A stretch of DNA of 64,000 nucleotides. It comes from Blastobasis lacticolella (Eukaryota > Arthropoda > Insecta > Lepidoptera > Blastobasidae). The DNA lies in NCBI GenBank assembly GCA_905147135.1, contig LR990061.1, positions 3,758,026 through 3,822,025 of the forward strand. The letters run 5' to 3'. The notes beneath the pieces were generated by a model that had not been told where the DNA came from, did no database searches, and was given only the letters and a program-made list of their open reading frames with translations. Position 1 is the first letter of the stretch. Every line of letters starts with the position of its first letter. Below are positions 53,454-63,828 of the stretch, piece after piece. Both the position numbers and the translations under genes were made by a program.

Positions 53454-55688
53454 ATGCCTGAGAGTGAAGAATTAGTCAATGAAGAATTAGATGAGTTTTT
53501 AGAGGGAGAACAAGAAGAACAAGAACTAAATGATGAGCAGGACTATCTGGAAGAGGGTCCTCCACCTGGTGTGTGCGATCCATGTCCTGCCACCTGCTAC
53601 GAATCCCAAGAGCCAGAGGAGAATAAAATAGATGAAAAAGAAGTGGAGAGACTACTTGCGGCACAAGAACAACAATTATGTGAAGAATTTGAGGCGAAAC
53701 TGAAAAAAGAAATGGCGTCGCTCATTGACAGATTCGATTTTATTTTAAAGTGAGAATCATACTTAAGTATAATAATGAATAAATTGTCTTTTCTATTATT
53801 ATTCAAATTGAACTAAAATGGAATTTATCAAAAGATGTAACATCTTTAGTGAATGTACTCGTAGGAAGAGACTTAATTAACTAATTTTACTATTGTAATC
53901 AGAAACGAACAAACACGTGCATCTTTCATGCAAGCTCAAGCATACAGGGAACGACAGGAGAAGATAGCTGCGATACAAACCCAGCTTGAATGCAAGAATT
54001 TAGCTGGAATGATGTTTGTTTTGTGCTCTGAGAGACGAAAAAGTAAACTGGAAAAATTAAAGATAATTGAAGGTTTGAGACCATATTTTTGATTCGTTAG
54101 TGGAACAACCAAAGTGTCACAGCAAAATAAAGTATAATAATTGTTTTTTCGTATTTCCAGAATACTCGGAATACATTGAGTACTTATTGGGTATTCTTAC
54201 GGATGCACAGGATGTGATATTAGATTTGTCGCGTGGATACAAAACAGCAGCTCGAGTTGATTTCGAATGGCGAGAAAAAATGAAAAAAATAATGACTGAG
54301 GTATCTACTTAACTACAATAAGTACCTATCAATTTATACCTACATAACTTACTATGAAACAGAATTCGTTTTCAACTCGCGAATTGAAAACGAATTCTCT
54401 TTCAAAATTCTTTGCTGGTCAGAGGCTACATTAACATTGGTTGTCATAGTTTCTAATTAATCTAAAAGTATCAAGATCACACGGGATAATCGAATGTAAA
54501 CGGTCTCGAACAGCGCACAGGTGAAAACCACTGACTAACTATCAATCTATCAATGATCAAGCCAAAACTACTGAGCAAACGTAAAAAAGTTTAATTCATC
54601 CATTCTATAAGAAGTTTCAAGGGGCTGGAAGAGGTAATTTTATATGAAAGACTCGATCTATTCCAAAAATGCAAGAGCCCAAAGCATGGCCGGACACGGC
54701 GAGTGTGGTAATTTTCTAAAAATGCAAAAATACATTTACCCATATCATAGAAAACTTTACGCCGAGCGGTTTCGACTGTACCTTGATAAGCTATTCAACC
54801 GGTCCCACTTAGGTAATGAATGTTACCTTTTTAAAGAGATAAGAATATAGATGGCTACCTGCCTAACTATTGTGTGAAAGTAAAGTTTTTGCCAATACAT
54901 TAGAACTAAGTTTTCTTAACAAAATAATATTACGAGGAAGCAATTAACTACACATTAGATTCAAAATAAACTTTAACAAAATCGTGGCAAAGCATTCCAA
55001 TAATCTAATTGCTTATTTTATTAATTATGTTTACTTATATAGGTCATACTTCCATTACATTCATATTTTATACATCACTAGCTATTGCCCTTCAATTTGT
55101 CTGCGTAAAATTTGGTTATAACGTTCTCGATTTGGTACCACTAGAACCACGTTAAATTTTGAGATAAATTATAGCCGTAATATAACGTCACTGCCAAATT
55201 TCATAAAACCCGTTTAGTATTTTAAAAGTATATTCCGGGTTTCCATCGCATACCTTTGTTTACGTTCCGTAAACAATACATACTTTTAAATTAAGTGATA
55301 ATTACCGCGATATATAGGCATTATCTGTTCATTAGTTTTTGCGTGAAGGAGTAACAAACATCCATACATCTATCCATTCTTACAAAATTATCTGACCTGG
55401 TGACAGCGTCGCTGTTATGTAGTCGCGACACAGCTTTGGCCACTGGGTCAGATAAGTGTGGACTGTATTGTTGTCGTTAACTGTCATAATGTTTTTCGAT
55501 TTTATTTTCAGTTCCAAAACTTCGTATTTCACTTTGCTGGTGGTCCACCAGAAACATGTCAATATTTTTTCGATTTACCAAATATTTTGAAGACTGAAAC
55601 GCCAATTTTTGATGACCCTAAAGAGAATCCAATATGTCGTTGTGATGAAAACGTGGAAGAAAAAGATCGTAAGAATTTAATGGCATAA
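53454..55688 (+). CDS. Uncharacterised acidic coiled-coil protein, four exons
   Basis: Exons 53454-53749, 53903-54072, 54161-54300 and 55512-55688 join in phase (783 nt, 260 residues plus stop). The ATG directly follows an acceptor (GTTTCGCAG), so a further 5' exon is likely, non-coding or coding. Residues 1-35 are very acidic (MPESEELVNEELDEFLEGE). C41, C44 and C48 form a small cysteine cluster (CDPCPATC). Residues 55-150 are charged and helical (EKEVERLLAAQEQQLCEEFE, YRERQEKIAAIQ), probably coiled coil. Residues 210-225 (FAGGPPETCQYFFDLP) look like the conserved core of the C-terminal part. I do not recognise the family; the composition would suit a cytoskeletal or ciliary/sperm protein, but that is a guess. 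An AATAAA follows at 55770. Confidence 0.8.
53903..54072 (+). CDS. Coiled-coil protein, exon 2
   Basis: Acceptor TATTGTAATCAG, donor GAAG|GTTTGA. Encodes NEQTRASFMQAQAYRERQE, then CKNLAGMMFVLCSERRKSK. Not detectable as an isolated ATG frame; supported by phase (2 in, 1 out) and composition. Confidence 0.78.
54161..54300 (+). CDS. Coiled-coil protein, exon 3
   Basis: Acceptor GTATTTCCAG, donor ACTGAG|GTATCT. Encodes (E)YSEYIEYLLGILTDAQ, then RGYKTAARVDFEWREKMKK. Phase 1 in, 0 out. Confidence 0.8.
54301..55511. other. Third intron of the coiled-coil gene
   Basis: 54362-54397 is a perfect 14-bp-stem palindrome (GAATTCGTTTTCAA, 8-nt loop, inverse). 55060-55390 is an antisense Helitron-like remnant split by a fragment of the TTCCGGGTTTCC repeat (about 55220-55320). 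The open frame at 54644-54850 is not supported as an exon. Confidence 0.55.
55512..55688 (+). CDS. Coiled-coil protein, last exon
   Basis: Acceptor TTTATTTTCAG; encodes FQNFVFHFAGGPPETCQYFF, then DLPNILKTETPIFDDPKENP, ending RKNLMA and TAA. Phase 0 start. Confidence 0.82.
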   Translation, partial: FQNFVFHFAGGPPETCQYFFDLPNILKTETPIFDDPKENPICRCDENVEEKDRKNLMA

Positions 55689-55769
55689 TTACTTAATTCA
55701 CATTGCAGATAGTTAATTGGTTACACACGCCCGTGCATATTATAAAGTGAACTTTATATCGTGAACACA

Positions 55770-55775
55770 AATAAA
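55770..55775 (+). terminator. Polyadenylation signal AATAAA
   Basis: AATAAA lies 82 nt after the stop codon of the coiled-coil gene and is the first such signal downstream. Confidence 0.6.
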
Positions 55776-58700
55776 TTATAAGCTGTCGAGCCTATTATAT
55801 CTCGACAACTTTAGTTTGTTGTAAATCTATAAAAGTCTTATTAAACATTAATAGGTCAGGTAAATCAATAACTTGAATTGTAAGTTAATTTGTTGATTAC
55901 CTACTTACTATTCAACTTATCAATGTAATATGAGATTTATTTAGTTTTCGGTTTACTTATTTATTTATCTTAGACAACTGAGAAGTACCTACACAGCAGA
56001 ATACAACAAATTATAAAAATAATAACAAAATATATACCTACTTACCTAAATAATTTTTTTATGAAGTTAACTTATATATCAAAATTAAAAATGTAGATCA
56101 ATCTAAAACTTTAACGTCTAAACACACTTCACTATACTTCATAGTGGCTTTTAAGTATTTGTAAATGCATTTTAAAATAAGTAAAAAGTACATTCCCAAA
56201 CCTTCGTTTCTAATTCTCCATACTCTTATAGAACGTATATAGTACCATTGACTGTGATATGACTGTGGCAACATTAATATGTCAAACAAACTCGCATTGC
56301 ATCCGTCATTACAATCTCATGATGGTACGGTAGTTCATCCTTATTAACTAGATGTCGTTAGATACGTACGTAATTATTATACACACTAAAGTTGAATAAT
56401 CTGTTCAAGAAATGGAATTGTAATGGCTAACGAATCTAACGATGTACTTAAAAGATGCTACAAGATAATTAGGCCTAGCCGTGGGTAGGTACTTACTCTC
56501 GCGTAAAGCGTAGGTCAAACTTCGGTATCTAAAGTGGATTAGTACCTATATTTTATCAATAGGTATTGTGAAGCCGGGTCCACAATTGCAAGAGTTTACG
56601 CAAGATAAGATAAGTCTGCAATATGGCGACCCTGTTGTTGACTTTGTTTGCAGTTGTTTTTGTTGACTATCAAATTTAGTCCAATTTTCGGCGGCGAGTA
56701 AGTTATCTTGCTATAATTTTAGTGAATCAGATCTCCGTCGCGTGGCAGCGAGTCGCTAGTTTACATGCAAAATGATAGGCGATCGTATCACACACACGCC
56801 AAGCTGATAACCCCGTTCTATAGGACGGTGTAGGAACATATCAGCAGATTACCTGAGCTAGTTAGGTAGGTAGGTACATTTTAATTGATATAAAATTCTT
56901 TAACCTACTTAGCAAGACAAGTCTGGTAGTAGGTACTCTTCGGTAGGTATCTATGGCGTCGTCGATGTCGTTTTTATTGGGAGTTGTTTTTGTTGGCTCC
57001 CTGTCAAAATATTCCTTTTACCTGTCAAAATATTCTTTTATCTATAGACCGTGAAATCACCGTAGGTTATCCTACTATAGTACAAGAAAAATTCCACTTT
57101 GTAGTAGTGGTAGTAGAAATTTAGGAGACCCACAAAACGTTGGCTGCCCGTGCACAAGCCGGCACAAAGAATTATTTTTTTATTATTTTTTTATTTAACA
57201 AAATTTATTTTTTAGTTACCCAAACTTCGACTTTTAATACCGATAATACTTATGCGCTTTTTACACATTCCTAAATTCATGACTGAATTCAGAAACAAAA
57301 AGCGTGAGAGCAAATCAATGTAGAATGTATTGCTCAGAGAATAAGGTCTATTTTTGTATCTCGGATTTTTGAAAAGCGGAGCGACGCGTGACTTAATATA
57401 AGTGATACAAAAATTGACCTTATTTTATGAGTAATACATTCCACTTTGATTTGCTCTCACGATTCTATTAGTAAACATCTCACATCCTCTTGTAGTTATT
57501 AGGTCTAAGAGCATAAATTTATTGTCTAAGAGACATAAAATGGCCGAATTTTTTTTTTATAAAATCATGAAACTTGGTACAGTTGTTCCTTGGGTCAAAG
57601 TAAGCCGATTTAGATCGCTAGCCCTCCGGAGCCCCCCCTTTGACGCTGGAGGGGGGTGTCCAAAGCATCGCTCCGCCCGGCTTCATTCTAAAATTTATAA
57701 CTGCCCATGTTTGGATAATAGGTCAAGTGTGGTATCATTTTCGTATAAATCAATAACGTAGAATTCATTTCTGGTGTAAAAAATGCAATACCTTGAGCAG
57801 ATTTTTTTTTAATTTATTCATATTACATAAAGCTCACGCCTGTGTCCCATATTTGTTTAATTAAACAATATTAAAAACTTACAAAAAAAATTTTATATAT
57901 GTCACCGTAAATATTTAGCTTGTGCTTTTATTTGCAAAGAAAAAATATGGCTACAAAGCCATGGCATTTAATGCAGATATGAAAAAATACAACTTAGACC
58001 TTTACTAACAATAAATAGCGAACAAAAAAATTTTAACGACGTGCGCCGGCAATTTTTTTCTGCAACATCCGCACGAAGAGCTCATTCTGGCGACCCACTG
58101 ACCTGCTATCAACTATTGTTGTCATATCATTGATCATAAATATGAAGGAATATTTATTACCCGACTGCCGAAGGAGGCTCATGTTTCCGAGTGTATGTAC
58201 TTATGTATGTTTGTAAATCTATTTCTCTACGGTTACTAACTAAAATAAGTACTGTTTGTTTGATGGATTTCAACTTATGATGTGTCATTAGATTCATCTT
58301 AATTGTGGGACTGACATAGTGTAGGTACTTACATTAGATTATGACGCCACCGTCATAAAAATACATAAATACATACCGTGGCGCCATTTTCCTGTAGATG
58401 TAGTCAGTGACCCACATTGTTCCAATTGCTACGGTCCCAACATACATTATGATAACTTATTTTTTATGTCATACGGTAGGCAAACAGGCAAGCGGGCCAC
58501 CTGATGGAAAGTGGTCACCACTGCCTATAGACATTAGCAACACCAAGAGTATCGCAAATGCGTACATAATGCGGTACAGGTAAAATCAGTTTAAGACAGT
58601 TGAGCAAAGGCAGTCTTATTCCTACAAGCGATCTCTTCCAGGCAACTTTCACAGAAATAAAGAAGAGAGAACAGCAGAGTTGAGCACTAACAAGTATTAA

Positions 58701-58915
58701 AACAGTTCTAGCTATAATGTTTTACACTATCGCGGTTATTTTGTTATCACACATTTTAAGGGTAGTAGCCCAATATTTCGACACATTTTCATGTATCATG
58801 GTCACGGGACTATGCATGCAACTGTGTCGAAATATCGGGCTACTCGTCAACAAAGGTACGCGGAAGGAAACCCGGAAAATGCCCTTTAAATTCTAGCTAG
58901 TTTTAGTTAGTCTTA
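55776..58915. other. Gene-less stretch between the two plus-strand genes
   Basis: 57251-57465 is a palindromic MITE related to 60173-60423. 57829-57860 is a LINE tail scrap (AAAGCTCACGCCTGTGTCCC). 58465-58565 is an antisense LINE end (GCGGGCCACCTGATGGAAAG). 58752-58885 is a copy of the 29679 palindromic repeat. A unique segment at 56610-56710 has AATATGGCGACCCTG and a good donor (GGCGGCGA|GTAAGT), and may be an upstream exon of the next gene. Confidence 0.45.
57251..57465. mobile_element. Palindromic MITE (AATGTATTGCTC family), copy 1
   Basis: AGCGTGAGAGCAAATCAATG at the left mirrors GATTTGCTCTCACGATT at the right. GCGGAGCGACGCGTGAC lies at the centre. The second copy is at 60173-60423. Confidence 0.75.
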
Positions 58916-58945
58916 TACTAATAAAAAACTCTGTGATGTCCCCAG

Positions 58946-61219
58946 CTTGCCGCGGCAAAGAATGGTGGGAGACCCTGGACAGGTCGTGTAGACCCTTCAT
59001 AGTGTTTGGAGATATGGCTGGGTTCAAGCCTACACGCCGCAGAATGGTGAACCAATGTCTGAAGGCTAAGAAGACAGCACCTTATGCCTGGAAAGAGTAT
59101 AGTGAGTTGAGCTTATTCTTTTTAAATTGTGTTTCTTGTACGTTTGACGTGTGTATATGTGTATCTGTCTGTTGCATCATTGCTTCCGGACGGATGGACC
59201 GATTTTGATGCGGTTTTCTTTGTTTGAAATCCAGTTTTATCGAGATGGTTCTCAGCTTTGTTTAGTTGAAATTGGTTGAGCGGTTTAGGAAATATTTTAA
59301 TAGCTGTATGTTTACTTGGACGTATGCCCAAGTAGGCCGACGGACCCGACGACGGTAGGAGCGTCCGAGTGGTTAAGGTGACTCACACACCATGTTTACT
59401 TCGTCGGGGTTCGCAAACGTTTTTCCGTCGGTTAGGTTTTAAATAACTTACTGACAAATGGGGTTTCGTAACGTAATGCGTAAGCCCCAGCGAGACTATA
59501 GAAACGGTGCCTAAACCTGCTGATATGGGGAAAGAGGCCCCCGGGCGGTGCTAGAAGCGATGTATTGACATCGCTGAGCAGTGGCCATTCCAGATGTGTA
59601 GTCTTGGGTTGAACGCGAGGATACGGTTATATTTTCCACAATAAAAAAACTACTGAGATGCATCGATTGAGAGTCGATTCGATTACAACTCAATTGCGCT
59701 TACCTGAGAAAGTTGTTGCAGAATACCCAATTTGTCGAGTTACCAGTAGAAGTAATGTAATCGAATCGTAAGCGTAATGTAAGATAACTAAAAATAGCGG
59801 ACTTGAGGAGGTTAAACGTCGTAATTGCAACCGCCATTTAATTCCACGATTCATGCGCTAAGACTAAGGGCTCGTGTAATCAATACGCAGAACAGCTGGA
59901 GTTGCCTGTCACTATGAAGACTAAACTGTCAGCCATAGCATGACGTGCTTTATCGCGCGAGATACAATGTTGTGTTTCACTGTATAGTTGTAAGTGTCCG
60001 ACCGAAGCTTCCTTCTTCCCATTTTCGGCTTTGGCCGGGTTTCGTACCGAGCCGGAGGTTTCGCCGAAAGTGGGTTTTATTATTTTTGACAAATAAATTG
60101 CAAGGTAGAATATTTTTATCATCTCTAGATCAACTTCTAGAGATGATTTAAATTACCTTTCTACAGTCCATGTAATGCGCTTATTACACATGCCTAAAAT
60201 CAGAAGCAATAAGAGTGAGACCAAATCAAAGTGGAATGTATTGCTCATTAAATAAGGTACATTTTTGTATCACGGCTTTTAAAGCGGAGCGACACGTACC
60301 ATAATATAAGTGATCCAAAAATGGACCTTATTCTATGAGCTATACATTTCACTTTGATTTGCTCTTACGCTTTTTGCTTCTGAGTTTAGTAACTGAATTT
60401 AGGCATGTCTAATTAGCGCATAAGCCTTCAATAATTAAAGTTTTAAAATCATTTATATTATTAAATGAAGCTAGTAGCAATCTTGAACAACATTTCTTAG
60501 AGCTTTAAGAGCTTAAAAGCCTTCGGGTTCAATTTCGGCCGAAAGTTGTGGCGATAGCCGATTAATTGGCTTCGGCTTCTGCCAGAAATTAACCTTCAGT
60601 CGGACACTATACCGACTGTAGATAGACGTCTTTACATATTTACATACATACACAAAGCTCACGCCTGTGTCCCACAGGTGGGGTAGGCAGAGACTATGGA
60701 CCGCCACTTTGCTCTGTTCTGACACTACTCCCTAGCCTCGCATATATCCACAACTTTTTTCATACATCTCCTTTTATTCTTACCACTTCGGACCCCAGCT
60801 TTTTTGAGAACGTTACTGATCTGATCAGCGAATGTTTTTCTGGGTCGTCCTCTTAAGGGCCGTCTAAAGTAGATGTCTTTATAGTTAGGTAAATAATAGG
60901 TACGTTAATTTAATAGGGTATCTTGAAGTAGGTACACCATATCCACGCAGAATAGGCGCGAGTTCGTCTGAATGCGAAACCGGCCTGGATACTGCATCTA
61001 TCTATCTATCTATAGGTACGTTATGCGATTCAGATCTATTGATACCACGATTTCGTTTCAAATACAGAGTTCAACAACATGCGATTCCATCCGAAGTGTA
61101 CGAATCTAGACCAGATCAAGGACGAATACGAGAATTTCGGGCAAATACCTGCTCAAGTGGAGATGGCCAATATGGCCATGTCTTCGGACGAAGTCGCGCC
61201 GCCAGCTGGCAAATTTGCG
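58946..61219 (+). CDS. Unrecognised gene, two internal exons
   Basis: Exon 58946-59101 follows a branch-point consensus TACTAAT (58916-58922) and CCCCAG, and ends TATA|GTGAGT. Exon 61068-61219 follows AAATACAG and ends TTTGCG|GTAAGG. The phases match across the 1966-nt intron. The joined reading is (x)CRGKEWWETLDRSCRPFIV, then FGDMAGFKPTRRRMVNQCL, KAKKTAPYAWKEYK, FNNMRFHPKCTNLDQIKDEY and VEMANMAMSSDEVAPPAGKF. It is rich in Trp, Phe, Lys and Arg without a domain I know. An in-frame ATG at 58936 offers an alternative start, but the branch point argues for an upstream exon. The gene continues beyond 61219, probably past the window end. Confidence 0.7.
60173..60423. mobile_element. Palindromic MITE (AATGTATTGCTC family), copy 2
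   Basis: From ATGCGCTTATTACACATGCC to its inverse (GGCATGTCTAATTAGCGCAT). It is more complete at its ends than the copy at 57251. Confidence 0.75.
60659..60865 (-). pseudogene. LINE reverse-transcriptase C-terminus, one in-frame stop
   Basis: On the minus strand: RRPLRGRPRKTFADQISNVL, KKAGVRSGKNKRRCMKKVVD and ICEARE, then TAG, then CQNRAKWRSIVSAYPTCG and the terminal TGA. The pattern GRPRKTFxDQ...EARxxCxDRxxWRSIVSAYP is the end of an endonuclease/reverse-transcriptase ORF in lepidopteran LINEs. A single nonsense change interrupts an otherwise open frame, so the insertion is rather young. Confidence 0.8.
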
Positions 61220-62727
61220 GTAAGGATAAGCCCTTTTTAACATGCTTTTATTAGCTTCACTTGTATGTTTGTGGGTTTGTAACTCTCCTTTGCGCGCCTG
61301 CTGCTCTCCTTGGCCCTGGTGGCTGACTTTGCTACCTTTTATCGGCGATAACCCTAATTCCCCGTTACGCGTTACTACTATGGTCGGTAAGAAAACTAAC
61401 ATCAATAATAAAAAAAAAGGGTGGGGCGCTTTGTGCCATAATTTTCGTATATCGAGTACCCCAAGCTTTTCCCTCAATTATACTAGTATTTTTATATACT
61501 ATTGCTTTAAGTTTATTTTTAAAATTATTTTCAACTTTTTAGTTTGATATTCTTTAAAAGCGTGTTTTTTTAGTTTTTTTAAACTATAATAATTTATGCT
61601 TGTTTTAAACTAATCTCCCGTTCTTTACACATATTATTGTATTGTTGTAGGTACTAAACTTATAGACTTAAGCTATTATATATGTAAGTATAGTGTTCTT
61701 GGAGTCTCCTAATACAGGCCTTAAATGCTTAAAAGAGGGTTCCTGCCACTTATTGTTCCTAAGGCACAATGTTGTTATAAAAAAAAAGAGAAAGAAAGAA
61801 AAACAAAGATCTACACCCTGTTTTTGAGCCATTGTTGACAGACTACAGCCATCCACGGCACGTGTTACAGTTCTACGCAAAGAATTACGAACCCTCTTCC
61901 TTTCACCACAAGGTTCATAATTGATGTATTGTCATTCATTCTTGATGGTGCGGCGTGCCTAGGTGTCGTCAGGTCGCATAGCATGGAATAATCCACCCAC
62001 GGCACGAGGCACATTTCTACGTAAGGAATTACGAACCCTATTTCCTTCACTATAAGGTTCATAATTGATGTATTCTCATTCTTTGTTGATGGTGTGGCGT
62101 ACCTAGGTGGCGTCGGTTCGCATGACATGGAACAAGTATTTCTAACTAAATGATTGTCAGTCGACTTATAAAATGTATGGGCTCCGTCCGACGCACTCAG
62201 TGGCCCTTTTTTTTGGAATCGCTAGCCTCAATTCGCGCGGTTTTCAATTTTGATTTTCGGCATGAAAAATTCTACATTTTGATGCATGATGCAGATTTTT
62301 TCATTTATAGATTTTAGGTGTTGTCAATTTGATTTAAAAAATATTAAATGCTTCATGCCGAAGATCTAAATTGAAAACCGTTCGAATCGAGACGAGCGAT
62401 TCAAAAATAGAGCACCAGATCGGCGTACGTTGCCCACGTACCTCTTCCTATACCTAAGTGTGTCCTTTCACTTGACATAGAACGAATTACCTACGTACAT
62501 GTCTTTTTCAAGCCACCAATCATCATCATCATCATCATAAATCCGGGTTGCGCTCCCGTACAGCACGCGGGGGCCCGGGGTCCGCCTTCCTGCTTTTCTT
62601 AGTCTACTTTGGTCGGTCTTCGGCATCCTTAGTGATGAGTCCGTTGGCACCCATGCCACTCTTAACGACGTCCAGCCACCACTTTTTGGGCCGGTAAACG
62701 AATGTCCCATTGGCCGAATATATCATT
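61220..62727. other. Gene-less stretch with tandem repeat and palindrome
   Basis: 61854-62141 is a 144-bp tandem duplication. 62205-62410 is an inverted-repeat element related to 4975-5215. 62519-62537 is a CAT microsatellite. 62540-62590 is an antisense SINE-B tail. No further exon of the upstream gene is recognised. Confidence 0.5.
61854..62141. repeat. 144-bp tandem duplication
   Basis: CACGGCACGTGTTACAGTTC at 61854 and CACGGCACGAGGCACATTTC at 61998 begin two diverged units that share GAATTACGAACCCT and AAGGTTCATAATTGATGTAT. The minus-strand open frame across both units (61865-62128) shows the same repetition and looks like repeat-derived coding noise. Confidence 0.8.
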
Positions 62728-62985
62728 GGCCGTGTGGTGTCCGGCAGAGTAGAATAGCACCAACCCCCAATGGGTGTCGTACAAGGCGACTAATGTTTTC
62801 GAGACAAAAGATCAAGAGTGTCCGTAGTCTGGAAAATGGCAGCAGTATTTTCCATCGTTATATTTAAACACTGCGATCTCCAACCCGCCTGCCAAGCGTG
62901 GAGATTATGGCAATAACCTCCCCTTTCTTGGCAGAGGCCTTAAATCCTGCAGTGGACTATTACGGGCTGTGATGATGATGATATA
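62728..62985 (+). mobile_element. SINE-C-like repeat, copy 7
   Basis: From GGCCGTGTGGTGTCCGGCAG to TGTGATGATGATGAT. Well preserved, with an 8-bp deletion after CCAACCCC. Confidence 0.8.
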
Positions 62986-63503
62986 AAATGTATAGGCTCC
63001 TTCCAACGCACCCAGGTCGGCGTACTAGGCCTATATGTGCCTAATAGTAGTTCAGCCTATACCTGTGTGTGTTCTATCACCACAATACACACCAAAGGAC
63101 ATATATAAAGATAACATATACCTATATTAAAGGGTAGTCTTATCACTAACGCGATCTCTTCTAAACAACCTTGGTATGGAATGAAAATAAAGAATTTCGA
63201 CAAAACAGATAGGTTGTGCACACTAGCACATATAAATATTAACCTTTTACCAAATAATGTACCTTTACAAATAATCCCTAATAATTATCTAGTAATTAGT
63301 GTTTTGTCAAGTGACAAGGAACTACGAACAACTCTTTTTAAAGCCACCAACCAACCCGTACTATTAACTAACGAGTTTCCTACAACTAATTTGTAAGCAG
63401 TTAAAGCGATAGCATAGACGTATTGTTTTCAATTGAAGGAAATAGAAAAGTTTAGAACAGTTTTCATGAAATAATTATAAACAATAATAAATATTGACCT
63501 GAC
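62986..63503. other. AT-rich stretch, nothing recognised
   Basis: A 71-codon frame at 63181-63396 (MKIKNFDKTDRLCTLAHIN) has no splice context or motif and is probably chance. Confidence 0.4.
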
Positions 63504-63816
63504 GACCTGAGTGGTTCAGTGGTCAACATGGCCGGTCTGCCACGCAAGAGGTCCCGGTTCGATTCCCCGCCGGGCAGAAATTGAAATGATGAATTTTAAT
63601 TTCTGTACGGGTCTGGGTGTCCTATGTATAATAAGTATGTATTTAAAAGTATATAAGTAGTTTATCAGTTATCTAGCACCCATAACACAAGCTTTGCTTA
63701 CTTTGGGGCTAGATGGCGCTGTGTGAAGTTGAACATATTATTTATTTAATATGTTTAGACAATTCACACAGTTCTATCAATTTCTGTGGTGCTATCTAAC
63801 CTAAAAGTAAGCAAAG
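63504..63816 (+). mobile_element. SINE-A full length followed by an inverted SINE-A tail
   Basis: 63504-63728 is a complete plus-strand SINE-A: GACGACCTGAGTGGTTCAGT head, box B GGTTCGATTCCCC, and tail GGGGCTAGATGGCGCTGTGT. 63755-63816 is a decayed tail in reverse (TTCACACAGTTCTATC ... AAGTAAGCAAAGCT). Confidence 0.8.
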
Positions 63817-63828
63817 CTATTACCTTTA

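Larger units (their letters stand above)
59102..61067. other. Intron of the unrecognised plus-strand gene
   Basis: 59150-59290 is a common repeat unit (GGACGGATGGACCGATTTTG). 59355-59415 is a tRNA-like scrap (GTCCGAGTGGTTAAGGTGAC). 60173-60423 is a MITE. 60659-60865 is an antisense LINE end. 60999-61014 is a CTAT microsatellite. Confidence 0.55.

Noticed and set aside
61865..62128. 87-codon minus-strand frame with internal repetition
   Set aside because: The repetition simply follows the 144-bp tandem duplication, and there is no evidence of a gene.
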